Positions 1 to 15,350 of a stretch of 64,000 nt of DNA are shown piece by piece (position 1 is the first letter of the stretch; the number at the start of each line of letters is the position of its first letter). The DNA lies in contig NC_092013.1 in the NCBI RefSeq assembly GCF_042242105.1, positions 11,463,618 to 11,527,617 on the forward strand, read 5' to 3'. A model generated the notes under the pieces. The model ran no database searches. It was not told the DNA's origin and worked only from the letters and a program-made list of their open reading frames with translations. The position numbers and the translations under genes were made by a program. The stretch is from Pempheris klunzingeri (taxonomy: Eukaryota; Chordata; Actinopteri; Acropomatiformes; Pempheridae).

Positions 1-2074
1 TGTGACTGTGGTTTCACTTGGAGGAAACCACCAGACCTATTTGGTTAACATCCATCATAAATACATTCTGCTGTCACCACGAAATAAGGATAGGACAGGA
101 AATAAACAGGCTGTTGTGCTTTTATGGTAATACATGTGTAATAAAACACTCATTCTAATCATAAGTAAGTAAACCTTATTTTGCTTATATGTACTTGTAT
201 ACTTTATTATACTCTTCTAATCTTTCAATAACATAATTACAAGATTATCTGGACTATAACTGGACGGTAACTAGAAATATATTCACTCAAGTTCTGTTGC
301 CTACTTAAATACAACTTAAATGTACTTGGAGGGAAGACACTCCGGGTAAATAAGGTAAAAAAAACAAACAAAAACCTTCTTACCCAGTTTATTACTTACA
401 TCAAGACAACACTTTTTTGAATTTCAGGATTTCTGAAATGCAGTGTTTAAAAAAACGCAAATGATGCATTGTCGAATTAAAAATGCAACCATTTCCAGAG
501 TAGAAATCTGAACGTTGTATAAAGCCAGGTTCAGACCTCTTGCTTCATTTTCGTGACATATTAGAGTCAAAAGTTTATCTGAGGAAACATTTGATATCTT
601 TTTTAATCAGTCTATAAACTAGAGAATACTGTCAACATCCATTAAAAATACAATTCTTGCCATAACTTTAGGAATTAAATGTAACATAAATCAGGCTATG
701 AATGATCCATGAACAACCCCTTCAGTAAAAACCTACATAATACAGAGAGAAATAAAAGTTAAAGGATAAAAGATTTCTGACTCTGAGTCTGAGAAAAAAC
801 TATTTTTGAGAAAACAGCTTTAAAGATATTTATTTATCAGAAACCTACAAAGTGTAGTAAAATAAACAGCCAAGTGTGTTCACATAATGCTACTTTATAT
901 ATCCCAGAGGTAATATTGTTTTTTGTCTCTACGCCATTTATCACACAGTGATACTGTGATGATCAAGATTTTAAATACAAAACCTGTGATTAGTTTATAG
1001 AATATGATGCATTGTTAGCGATGAACGACACAAAATTGCATAAAGCAGTTGAAATAAACTCCACTTAAACCACCTGCTACATTACAAGTGCTGCTCACAT
1101 ATTAATGCATTAATAATGATGATAATCCAATAATATATGAATACAACATTGACAGGACCCATTTTACCTTTGATACTCTAAATTAATTTAGCTGACACTA
1201 CTGACAATAGTTTTAATGAAAGCTTCTTACTTGCAACTCAGCAGTTTTATAGAGTGTTTTTTCTTAAATTACTGGGTGATTTGCAGGTAAATATAAAATA
1301 CCATGAAACACAAGGAGAATATCGAAAATTTCAACATAAGTCTATTAAGGTATTTGTTATAAAAGCGCCCAACAGTATTCTTAAACATGTAACCCAACCA
1401 GGTAGTTTAATGTTTGTAACAATAATATAACAGATCTGTCATCCCTCTTGCACAGTTATTCATTAATTATGGTTGATGTGTGACGTTTTTGTAATGAATC
1501 TCTTTTTAATCTGCATTACAAATCTGTGTCACGGCTTAGTTATCACATGAACTGCATTGTGTTATATACCTAAGGAGTGTGAAGCATGTGACCTGTGTAA
1601 GGAGGATAATTGTAAAGATGATGTCGGACAGCCTTGGCTAAAGAGGATCATGGATCCTTTAAAGCTCAGAGTGAGCCGACCTCTGATTCTGACCCTACAA
1701 CAGCACTGACCTACTGCACATCAGAGCTAAACGAACATCTCTGTGTGTTCATGGCCTCCGAGCTGAGGTTAATAGTGTTTTTATTCTGGACACCCGGATT
1801 ATATCAAAGATGATGTCAGTGATGGAAAGTAAAGTAAAGTATGTTTACTCAAATACTGTATTTGAGTATGTTTACTTTACTTATTACTTCTTCTTCTTCT
1901 ATTATTATTATTATTATCATTATTGAAAATCCCATAAGGACAAATCATAGATCTACTGCCTTGAACAGATTGATATTAAAGGTGTGATGACAAATACTCA
2001 CATTTGACTAACGACTGATTGTAATGGGAGCATATTTGGCTCTATGCTTTTTATTTACATACTCGTGGATAGTT
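1..2074. other. AT-rich intergenic sequence, no gene seen
   Basis: No reading frame with recognisable protein similarity or flanking splice sites was found on either strand. The only structure noticed is an imperfect hairpin near 1829-1884 and simple TTA/TTC-rich sequence just after it. Confidence 0.5.
1829..1884. repeat. imperfect inverted repeat built on GTAAAGTA / TACTTTAC
   Basis: The segment reads from a GTAAAGTA-containing arm through ACTCAAATA, a short centre, then TATTTGAGT and a TTTACTTTAC arm. The outer and inner parts of the arms pair and the middle six bases do not. The ACTTTACTC vocabulary resembles ends of the dispersed elements at 15016 and 20797, so it may be a solo remnant of that family. 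No coding role is suggested. Confidence 0.4.
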
Positions 2075-2248
2075 CTAAACATTCACACTGTCCAGAAAGC
2101 CAGTCAGTCTTTTTCTAATCCTCCTGGCCACAGTCACTGTGTTTCCGTCAAGTCTGTCTGTAGCACCTAAACCTCCTGGAGACCAACCAGACTGGTCCAT
2201 CCAGTTCCTCTGTCCTTGGACAGAAATCATCGTGCTGACTGATGCAGG
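2075..2248 (-). other. candidate terminal coding exon of an unidentified minus-strand gene
   Basis: A 57-codon open stretch follows a good splice-acceptor sequence on the minus strand (TTCTTCACATTGCAG, AG at 2250-2249) and begins in codon phase 0. It ends with TAG at 2077-2075. An AATAAA hexamer on the minus strand lies about 20-25 bases beyond the stop (near 2048-2055), as expected for a last exon. The peptide is basic near its end (VARRIRKRL) and includes NWMDQSGWSPGG; I do not recognise it. No convincing upstream exons were found between 2.3 and 5.3 kb, so this may be a chance open frame or a relic. Confidence 0.22.
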
Positions 2249-2999
2249 CTGCAATGTGAAGAATGTGCTGACAAAACCTTTCAACACTTTACCTGCTTCA
2301 CTGTGTTGAACATCCTGCACAGCTCAGACTGGATATCATAAAACTACCATTATCTCTTTCATCCTTTCATCCATTTAATTATTCTGTCATTTATTCACTT
2401 ATTTATTATCATTTTATGCTCATACAATAATGAAAGTCCCAATGGTGGCTGTTTTGTATGTCTTTTAATTGCATATAAAGTAATAAAAGCTACTTTACAT
2501 AGTTGATAATGTTTTTTTTATCATGTTTTATTGAAACATGGCAGTGTTCTTTAATGGCCCACAGAGCTCCTACATTTTCCTGATCAACTTCTGCTTTCCT
2601 CCCCTTCGTTCCCATGGAATTTTAGCCACAAAACAAACTGTCTCTGTCCTGTGCATCAGCAAATTCATAAATGAGTACAAACTCATAACTGACGTTAAGT
2701 GTTTACAGATACCAAAGTAGAAGGAAATGAAGACTGAAAGACAATGCATATTTTGCACACCATCATAATGAGGTATGAATCGGTTGTAAATGAAAAGGGA
2801 AATGAAACTGTAGATGATATCTGAACCACATGTATTGTGTAGCAGAATGTGTGCGGTTACTAAGAGGCAGTTTTAGTGTATTTTAAGGATTATAGACCTG
2901 TAATCTTAGGGCAGCTTTCATTTTCGAAAGCAGTTCCAAGAAAACTGTGCAGAGTGTCATCTGTGTCAGCCTGCATGCATGTCTTTCATTCATTCCCCA

Positions 3000-3344
3000 G
3001 GTAGTGGTGGTGGTGTGTCTTCCTCCTCATGTGTCTTCTACCAGAGTTTGAGGGTTCTGTGCAGTATCTCAGCTGTTCTATGATTGTGCTCTTCTGGACA
3101 GAAACCTCAGATGTTGTTCCAGGAATCTTTTGGGTCACATCGCCCCGTGCTTCAAAAAAACCACTGGCACCACTGTTGCCTTTACTCCCTACATCTTTTC
3201 TAGCTCCTCTTTGAGGCCTTGGTAATTTTCCAGCCTCTCGTGCTCCTTCTTCCTGATGTTGCTGTCGCTCTGGATTGCTACATCTGTCACCATTACCTTC
3301 TTCTGTTGTTTGTCAGTCAACACAATGTCAGGTTGGTTAGCCAT
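3000..3344 (-). mobile_element. decayed LINE fragment (C-terminal end of a retrotransposon polyprotein)
   Basis: Read on the minus strand from 3344, the translation contains MANQPDIVLTDKQQKK, then VAIQSDSNIRKKEHERLEN and YQGLKEELEKM. These resemble the C-terminal end of reverse-transcriptase proteins of LINEs frequent in fish genomes. After about 55 codons the frame is broken by stop codons, and the match continues past them (VKATVVPVV) to about 3000. It is a 5'-truncated, inactive copy. The LINE clade is not assigned. Confidence 0.6.
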
Positions 3345-4394
3345 CACCAGAAGGTTTAGTGAAGTTTTGAAAATTCTTTAAACTAAAGCAAATAAATGCA
3401 GAGCTAGATAAATGTTATTTTTCTCAGGACCATTAAGTCTAACTCTTTAGGCAGCAGACATTCCCACTAGAGGTTTATAGCTGTCCCTGTCCAACAAACC
3501 ACCAGCAGCAGTGGAGAGGGTCTGACAGCAGATGGATGAGCTCTAAGAGGGTCTAAAGAAAAACAGTGGCTGCCATTCCTCCAGTGAAACTAGGGTAAGC
3601 TGAGAGATCACTGATGACTACAGAGAGAAGACTTAAGAAAAGGAGCTTTATGAATATATGTCTAAATATTCTAAAACAGATATTAATATTTTAAAAATGA
3701 GCCCTAGTTTGTCAGTCCAAACACACTGTAGGTGTAAACTGAACCAATGGTTCATGCTGGATTTTATGGTTGGCCCCCTGTTTATGTAGTGAGTTTACCT
3801 TTCCTTTTCCCCTTTGTGTCAATGACCCCCCCTGCTATGAGGTTGAGTTCATGTCAACGTCTGCAGTAACAGAGAAGTAACACATTCACAGTGTTGGCCC
3901 CAGCTTCCACACTCTAATACCTTCTGAGTCTCCATCTGGGCCCCTGTTTCACCTGTGAGACAATAGGCATTAAAGGGTCTCTGTATGGCATTTAAAACAT
4001 TCATATAACAAATATTTTCCATGCAAATATACGGTGGAGTAATGAAAACCTGAGCATCACTCTGTGTGTGTGTGAGTGCTGTTGCTGCTGATCTTCTCTG
4101 TCCTTTGTTTTGATCATCTGGACGGCTGTGCATACATGTTAGTGCATGTTTGTCTGTGAATTGTTTAGTGAGTGAACCCGTCGGCAGAGCCGCTGCCCAG
4201 CAAAAGACTCTGCTATGGTACTAAGCTAACACAGTAGCACAAAAGCTAAGGGAGGCTGTCGGTCAGCGTGTGTGTACAGAACAAACGAGAGACCCGGCCG
4301 AGGAGCCCCAGCCAGCAGGGGGTGTCAATTAACACCTGAGAATAAAGCAGCATTTACAATCAGTTACATTTTATGATTTAAATGTTTTACCTTT
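3345..4394. other. intergenic sequence, no gene seen
   Basis: No supported gene. A minus-strand frame at 3849-4133 contains a 32-base segment flanked by AG and GT and a later CTGCAG acceptor-like site, but the pieces do not join into a recognisable protein. A short CA/GT-rich run lies near 4065. Confidence 0.4.
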
Positions 4395-4890
4395 TTAGTA
4401 ATGCTGGCGTTTTGACTCCAGAGGTGGCAATGTTGGTTTGTGAGTCGGCCCTCAACTTTGTTCCAGACTGAAATATCTCAACAACTATTGGATGTATTGC
4501 TATTAAACTTTGCACAGACAGTCATGGTCTCCAGAGGCTGAATCCTATTAACTGAGGTCAATGTTTTCAACTTTTTAGTTTTTTGAATGGTTTGCTTTAA
4601 AATGTTCCCACATTCGTGGTCTCCAGGGGAATATTTGTGATAACTTTGATCTCCTACCTTTTCCAAAACTTTGGTTTATGACCAAACATCTGTGAAACAA
4701 CTGACATTACCATCAGCCTCAACTGTACTCTGTGTTTAGAGGTAATTAGCAAATGTTAACATCCTAATCCCCTAAACCAACACAGTGAAAATGGAAAACA
4801 TTACATTTCCATTTTAAGTGTTAGTATGCTATTGTGAGCACCAAGTACAGCCTCAAAGAGCTGCTAGCAAGGGTGTACACTCCCAGTCTT
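4395..4890. repeat. dispersed teleost interspersed repeat
   Basis: The stretch contains phrases I recognise from abundant fish repeats: ATATCTCAACAACTATTGG, GACCAAACATCTGTGAAAC, TCAGCCTCAACTGTACT, GGTAATTAGCAAATGTTA and AGTACAGCCTCA followed by AGAGCTGCTAGCA. It has no long frame. The family name is not assigned, and boundaries are approximate because no target-site duplication was found. Confidence 0.55.
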
Positions 4891-5333
4891 ACTCATGAAA
4901 CTACAGAACAGAAGATTGTGAAAATAACATTTACACATAACAAATGAAGTACACACATTCCCAAGTATATACTACTATACCAGCTAGGAGGACAAATAAT
5001 AAAATACATTCACAGTTACAAGAGCTTAGTATGTAAAATATTACTTTTTGGTCAGCTGGTGTCCTCTTGTACATTGAGATTTATTTTTGCTCTTAGGTCT
5101 CTTTAATGAGTAAAGTCTGGCAAGACTTAACTCTGACTTTACTGGTGAGCAAAGTGGATTACAACTTCTGAGCCTCACAGACGCAAAGAGAGATGATTGA
5201 CACATAGTGAATCCTGCTGCTTGCAAATACTTTTTAGTCTGCACACAGGCCATGCCCGGATGCTTAGTGGTTGCAGTACATTCTGGTTATGGTTTTAAAA
5301 GGATTTTTTACATCTTTATTTTAAAAAGCGGAC

Positions 5334-7237
5334 ATGGGAAACTGCTCTGGGTCGTCTGTGGAGGAACTACAAGCTTGTGAGAGTCATCAGTGGTACAGAA
5401 AATTCATGACCGAGTGCCCATCTGGACTTCTCACTTTCTACGAGTTCAAGCAATTCTTTGGCCTGAGGAATCTGTCGGATACGTCAAATGCCTACATCAG
5501 GACAATGTTCACAACGTTTGACATGAATGATGTAAGATTATTTATAACCTTTGGGCGGGCTTATATATTTTTTCTGCTGTTTCTATGTCAGTAAAGGTAA
5601 ATGTCTAAGTGTACTCGGCAGTGGTTGCTTTTCATCCTTACCGAACAGCATTGGCAGTGAAATGTTTTAAAGCTGTATCATTTGCACAAAAAGATGATTT
5701 AGTTCACATGACGTATTCATTTACTGCAGATAGTTTATGATTATAATGGTAATATGAATAATGCAATATATATGAAAAAAATATACCAGTAATACTGAAA
5801 ATCTATTACTACTATTACTTGAAATAAGAATCATAATAATCATCCTCATCAGCAAACCCACAAAGATTTTAAAAACAAAATCAGTGTGTTTATTTCTCTG
5901 CTTTGTTTTCTTTATTTCCACCATTTACATCTATTTCATGTCTATTAACAGCGTGAGTGAAGAAACTGGTTCATGTTCATCTCAGTTTTTAAAAAGTGTG
6001 TTTTGCGTTCACTGGAGAAAAGTTGTTCATGTTATTTTTGCTAATAGAAATCTGTTTGAGAGGAACTTAGTCTGTTAGAGATGGAGCTTATCCCATCAAT
6101 GCTGCTTACTCAGCTGACCTGTTGACATACATGTGAAGAAGGAGCAGGTGTATGCTAACTAACTGGGAATGAATCTCTTTTTCTCTGTCATACTATCCAA
6201 TACAAATTTCTATCTGTGGCTATAAACTGTATTATTAGATCATTTTTGGAAGCAAAGTAACATAACAGAAATTTATAGAATGGGTGGGAAACAGACCTTA
6301 GGCTACAATTTGCCTGTTGTTTTTGCACAGCCTGTAGTGTGGCAGAAGTGTAGCTTGGATACTTCTCTGCTAATGACAATGTTCATGGTGTCCTTTTCTT
6401 TTTTAGGATGGCTTCATTGATTTCATGGAGTACGTGGCTGCTCTCAGCCTGGTGCTAAAAGGAGGAGTGCAGCAGAAGCTCCGCTGGTACTTTAAACTGT
6501 ATGATGTTGACAGGAGTGGCTGCATCGACCGTGAGGAGCTGCTTCAGATAATTAAGGTGTGCAAGACCCTTTATGTCATGTCAAAGCTTGAGCCATGGCT
6601 TAGTGATAGACTTAAGAAACTCACAAAGATTGTCCCGAAGAAACCTGCTAATTCCATTTGGGCCTGAACGAGACACCAGGCACAGAAATCCCAGCTCAGG
6701 CTCAGAGGAGTGTGGGAAATACTGTGGTAATGTAGGGCGCAGAGACAAACAGCTGATGCCTAGCTGACATCTACTGGTTGAAGAAATGTAATGCAAGCAA
6801 CTCTTAAGCAATACCTCAAATAAGAGCTCCTTTCTTTGTGTCATGTTTAGTCCATCCGAGCAATCAATGGAATTCCTCATGAGATGTCAGCGGAGGACTT
6901 TTCCAACATGGTGTTTGACAAGATTGACATCGATGGAGACGGTAAGACCTGAGGGCGAGATCTTCATTCAGACAGAAAGAATCGAGAAGCTGAATACCTT
7001 AACCACGGCAAATTATTCCCCGAATATGAATCTGTATCACCACCATTACTGAAGGATTTGAGTTCAGCGTGTGCGTTTGTTTATTTTCCAGGGGAGCTGT
7101 CCTACGAGGAGTTCATGGAGGGGATTCAGAAAGACGAAATGCTGCTGAAGACACTAACAGAGAGTTTGGACCTCACACACATTGTCCAGAAAATTCAAGG
7201 AGAGATTAGGGCCAACAATATTCCCAGCTATACATGA
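5334..7237 (+). CDS. guanylate cyclase-activating protein (GCAP), four exons
   Basis: Exons 5334-5531, 6407-6556, 6851-6941 and 7092-7237 join in phase to 194 codons plus TGA, the usual GCAP length and exon count. GCAPs are neuronal calcium sensors on photoreceptor membranes; they activate retinal guanylate cyclase when calcium falls after light and inhibit it in the dark. Gly2 (MGNCSGS) fits N-myristoylation. EF-hand 1 is degenerate, with the Cys-Pro of TECPSG as in the family. EF2 ([12 protein letters not shown]), EF3 ([12 protein letters not shown]) and EF4 (DIDGDGELSYEE) have complete calcium loops. [12 protein letters not shown] and [13 protein letters not shown] are typical. Among teleost paralogs it looks closest to the cone-type GCAP5 (guca1e) group, but GCAP4 or a GCAP1-like gene is possible, so no symbol is given. 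Cys15 is present, with Ser at position 17. Confidence 0.92.
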
Positions 7238-8203
7238 AATATAATGTAGTTTTTCTGTGCCACAGCTGAACGAGCGAAGATGAGGGTTCTGGATAAACCA
7301 CAAATCATCATCACGACAAATGGATGCGTATCAGTCTCTGTGTTACTGTCACAGCACTGTTGTACCAGTAAAGACTTTGCATCTACCCCAAATATCAAAG
7401 TTGCATTCAATGAAAGGACACAGTGAAGAAGAGTCAATATACTACTTTATGACAAAATGCCCTCAAGTCTTTGTTCAATTTCAGGTTCTAAAATAACCGA
7501 AACAAATTCAACAGATGTATGTTATAAAAACAAGTTAATAATTTACATTATTGAACTGTATCCGTGTTCAGGTGCGTCTGTTGGACTCTAGCTGAGATGA
7601 AACACTGCAGGAGTTCTGTCCAATGTACATTAAGTGCCAATATTTCTATTCATTTAACCACTGCATGCTGTTTGACATTAAATACATGTTGAATTGTGTT
7701 TAGGTAAAAAATCTGCAGCCAGTAGGATTCAGACACCCTTAACTTCCATAATTGCTTTTATTATAATTTATTTAATATTCATTGTTTTATACACTGCTCA
7801 GTGGAGCCCCTTGAGATTTCCATTCTTCTGAGCCATTACAGAAATGTAGGTATTTTTGTAAAGCCTTGACAGCAAAACTGTTTTATACTTTGATTTAACT
7901 AGACAGTCAGTAGTAGTAGTAGTAGTAGTAGACCACTGCCTACACTGAGGTAGATTCACTGGACAATAATGTTTATTCTAAAATAAAAACAGTTCCTTTA
8001 TGAAAATCACATGACTTTCTTTTTTAATCAGCGTCTGGTCTGATTCTGATTTAGTGTTCAATATTCTTTAGAACAACCATCAGGATGTGTTTCATTTCCA
8101 AGTTTTCCCCTTAAGTTGCCCTTTAAATTGTTTTAATAGACACGTCACTAAGTGATGTGTTTGAACAGTTTTGTCATAATTTATGCTGTGAAATATTAAT
8201 AAA
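7238..8203 (+). other. probable 3' UTR of the GCAP gene
   Basis: This is noncoding sequence after the TGA, with a short AGT trinucleotide run near 7910-7930. AATAAA-type signals occur near 7981 and at 8198-8203; the latter is followed by an A-rich run and a small GAA/GAT repeat. No other gene is seen. Confidence 0.45.
8198..8203 (+). terminator. candidate polyadenylation signal AATAAA, GCAP gene
   Basis: AATAAA lies about 960 bases after the GCAP stop codon. An earlier AATAAA near 7981 is an alternative. Which one is used cannot be decided from sequence. Confidence 0.4.
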
Positions 8204-9349
8204 AAAAAGAAGAAGAAGATGATGCACGGTGTTGGTGTATGGATGCACTATGAGTACTGAAGATGTGTGTGTGTGTGTGTGTTGTATATGTGCGTGCACA
8301 CTCTTGACCAGACATTACAATGTTTTGTATGCAGTTTAACTAACTGGCTCTGACTAACATAATGAGACACTCGCATGGAGGTCGTAGAGTCCTTGACATG
8401 TAATCTTTTGATGGCTTTGTGTTACAGTGTGGTTCCCATCATTGGCTTTTCACTTCCACTTAAAATCAGGTATCATCTACTGGGGACCCTTCATCACAAG
8501 TGATGACAGGAGTTTGCAGTCTTTCACAAGAAGATGGCAAGAATTAAAGCAAAGTGAGAAAAACAATTAACCTAATTGTGTGTGTGCATGTGTTTATCCC
8601 TTGTATTACTCGTGCCCCCCCAGTCCCCTCTCTATTAGATCTAATGTGAGGACCCAATAGGGATCCTGTCCCTCTGGCAAACCGCTGGCACTGAGGTGAC
8701 TCACTCCCCCATACCTGAGTTTTAAACGCTTCATTAGCATCACAGACAGGCAACAGGCCGAAACCAGGAAAAGCAAAGGATGTGGGGGGGGTTCGCAGCT
8801 GACAGCAGACACACGCTCTCAAAGCCACGAGTAGTTTCAGGGAGTGGTTTGTTATTGTCAGGGTGTTTTGGCGACTGTCGGTGAAGGGATCATCATCAAC
8901 TGTCGTCCACGCTTGTGCCACTTGTGATACGTGTCTTGCGCTTTTCTATGGAAATTCCCCTTCTGCCTGCAAGCTGAGTCAAGCCATGTCAGCCATTAAT
9001 ACTGTCTGCATCTGAACGTAGGCCAGCTTTGGCTTCTGATGGTAAATAATCAAGATATGGAGTTTGGACTGTTTTAAGTATGTAAATAAGTAGGCCCACG
9101 TGTGGATAAAAAAAAAAGAGCCCTAAATTGTAAATTATGGGCACATTAAAAGCCTTTGCGTAATTGGATGATTCTGTAATTCTGGTGTTTTTTCCCGACC
9201 ATATGTTTATGCGTAATGTACCTGAATAATGTCATTAGATTACTGATCAGACAATAGCAGCTGCTTATGTGGCGATTGGAAACATCTGATGTGACTAAAA
9301 ACTCGTTATTAACTTCTTTCTGTGCCAACATCTCTCTCTCTCTCTCCCC
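8204..9349. other. intergenic spacer between the GCAP gene and irf6
   Basis: No gene seen. It contains a short GT run at about 8267-8281. GC content rises toward 9350, where the irf6 promoter region begins. Confidence 0.45.
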
Positions 9350-9748
9350 CCGAGGCTGTCTGGAGGTGACATGCTCACACCCCCGTGGAATAAACGAAGC
9401 GCCCAGGCCGCTCTCGTGCGCCGTGAAAAGCTGCCTCCCCCCCGCCCCACCCCCCTCTCCAGAAAGGTGTGTCAGCGGCGTGACGTCACGCGTGTACCTG
9501 AGTTTCGGTGAGGAGGGAAAGGGAGGAGGAGGAGGAGGGCCAGGCCGAGCGAACAACATCAGCTCCAAAGACGCTTTTTCCAACCTTTTCACTTGTTGTT
9601 ATTCTCACACCTTCGTCCTCGGTTGTTACCGGTGAACTCTGACCGAAGGACGCTGCGGGAATCAGAGGGTTTGAAGCGGTTTTTATCTCCTGCTGTTTGT
9701 CCGCCAGCTGACGAGCAAAGACCTGTCCGACTTCCTGGTTCGCCACAG
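9350..9748 (+). promoter_or_regulatory. irf6: irf6 CpG-rich promoter and noncoding first exon
   Basis: This is a GC- and CpG-rich island in an otherwise AT-rich neighbourhood, with C-rich and GGA-rich tracts. It ends in a good splice donor, CACAG|GTATGT, at 9748. The first coding exon begins at 10098, only about 350 bases on, which fits a noncoding exon 1 ending at 9748. The transcription start is not determined. Confidence 0.6.
9481..9488. promoter_or_regulatory. palindromic CRE site TGACGTCA
   Basis: A perfect 8-base cAMP-response element lies inside the irf6 CpG-rich promoter region, followed by a CGCGT sequence. This full palindrome is the known CREB/ATF consensus; occupancy is inferred only. 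Confidence 0.5.
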
Positions 9749-10102
9749 GTATGTGTGTTGTTCTTCGGTATCGTGCTTGGTTGTTTATTCGTAGTTTTGG
9801 ATCATTTCTGCTGTAATTCTCGTTTTTAAACACACGTCGACCCTCCACGCGAGGTCTAACCTGCATTAGAGCAGCTGCACTAATGTGACAAACGAACAGG
9901 TTGGAGGCCCCTCCGCCTCTCAAGGTGAGGAGTGTGCAGTGTTTGGGGAAAATCCGGACGTGCTGGATGTCGGCGGACGCAGCTGCAACACTGTTAAAGC
10001 ACATTAAAGATCTTGGCCAGCTGGGGAAGTGATTCAGAGTTATAATCAGAGTCACGATAACTCATGTGAGCTGGACGGTTTGTGTTTTTCTCGTCAGCCA
10101 GG

Positions 10103-13686
<3,584 letters not shown>

Positions 13687-14535
13687 GGCCTCCAACACTG
13701 TGAACTAACCTAAATCATATATCATTGCGTGTTTCATACTGCTACTGGGAGTTACATACTGTTAGCAAAGAACTACTTATGTGTAATTATATTTAGACGT
13801 AAGCACAATATACTACGATACAGTCCTTTTGAGCTTTTTCTCTAGTATAGACCTGCTGTGCCAATGCTATTCTGTATATAGACATGGTGCCTGCTTGACT
13901 CTGCATGTGTGTAAACTGTAGACAGATGTGGCGCCTGTGTGGGCCAAAGTCCTGCTTGCTGCAAGGTAACATTTAAAATGGTTAATGAGTTACAGAAATG
14001 GTCCTGTGCCTTGTTTATCCAAAGTGGGTCAGTGATTACCAAACTTTCCTATAGTTAAGAACCAGGGCAGAATGATTTTTATCTTTTGACCTTATGTAGC
14101 ACGTAACTAGCATGGGATTTGTATGTTTTGGATGAATTATAGGCAAATGTGAATGACAGGATTGATGGATTCTCCTTTCATACATTTTCTTCCCTAAACA
14201 GTTCAGCTGTACTCAGCTGTTTGAGGTCCAGTTATCCCGCAAGCACAATTTTTTAAAGAAATGTTTGACAAAAAGTGTTCTTCTGGCCTGCAGGTTTGTC
14301 TTCAGTTTTATTTTTCCATAAATATACTGTAGGATATTTTTGTATTCACATCTTTTGATTTTAAGCCATTTATTGTGTCCAGGCAGCCATAAAAACCTTC
14401 ATTCAGCTAATTGGATCTGTTTTAATATGGATGCCACTGCACTTTGGGGTGCTGAATTGTTTTATGGCTTGTTGAATGTAAGTGCATATATCCTGTGATT
14501 GTTTATTTTATCAATAAAAAATGCCAAAATAACAT
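13687..14535 (+). other. irf6: irf6 3' UTR
   Basis: This is noncoding AT-rich sequence after the stop codon, ending near the AATAAA at 14513. No other feature is seen. Confidence 0.55.
14513..14518 (+). terminator. irf6: polyadenylation signal AATAAA, irf6
   Basis: AATAAAAAATG lies about 830 bases after the irf6 stop. It is followed by T-rich sequence and is the first good signal downstream. Confidence 0.6.
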
Positions 14536-15015
14536 TTGAGTTTAAGAATTACTTTAATGATTACAAACTTGTCTCCAGGCAGAAAGAGTAAAATATATCA
14601 GCTTCGTAAAATGCAACATGAATTCAGAATTAACATTTATTACCTCATCACCTCTCAGAGTGATGTTAGATGTTGCCTGTGGTGTCTAAACATGTTTACT
14701 TTTCTGCTCCAGCTGACTGACTGACAGGTAAAGCTGCAGGCTGACAGATTTCTGCTCCTGCAGCATTGCTGACCTCCAGTGGTTTAGTTTAACAGGAGCC
14801 GTTTTAAGATGGGAATAATGCTGTTTGAGTCACTGCTCCTCATCCACTCATCAGCTCCTAAACAGTTTACTTAGTAGACAACAGTTCTATACTGTGTGTT
14901 TGTTCCAAAAAACAAAATGAAAGCTGGAGCTTAAGGAATGTATATTTACTGAACTCATGATATGATGCTGATTGATCAGTTTTTGAATACCGTAAATATT
15001 CTTTATATTTAACAG

Positions 15016-15350
15016 CACTGGTGGAAGAAGCATTCAGATATGATTGATAGTAACAGTAACAATATCTCAATACTCCATCACAAGTAAAAGTCCTGCATTC
15101 AAAATGTTACTTCTGTAAAGATATATCAGCAAAATGTTCTTTAAACTATCAACAACTTTAACATGTAAGAAGAACTTGAATGTTGCAGTTCGTGGTAGGG
15201 CTAATTTTAACCATTTTCCATACTGTTTGGCAGTTCAGTTTAAATGCCACATTTTGTGTTCCTGTCCTTTAAAAGTAAAGGAGTATAAGGCAGCATACAA
15301 CTGAAATTGTCAAAATAAGTATAATTTCAGTAACTCCAATCCCAAATTTA
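15016..15350. repeat. dispersed teleost repeat beginning CACTGGTGGAAGAAG
   Basis: The copy opens with CACTGGTGGAAGAAGCATTC and continues with ACAAGTAAAAGTCCTGCATT and AATGTTACTTCTGTAAAG, phrases typical of a very abundant fish element. It is related to the end of the element at 20797-21562. It ends indistinctly near 15350 and carries no long frame. Confidence 0.55.

Noticed and set aside
3849..4133. possible small minus-strand gene with a 32-base internal exon
   Set aside because: AG and GT boundaries exist, but phases do not join into a sensible protein and the acceptor tract is weak.
9486..10055. 189-codon minus-strand open frame over the irf6 promoter
   Set aside because: It is a product of the GC-rich region with low-complexity ends. 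There is no recognisable similarity and it overlaps the irf6 first exon and intron.
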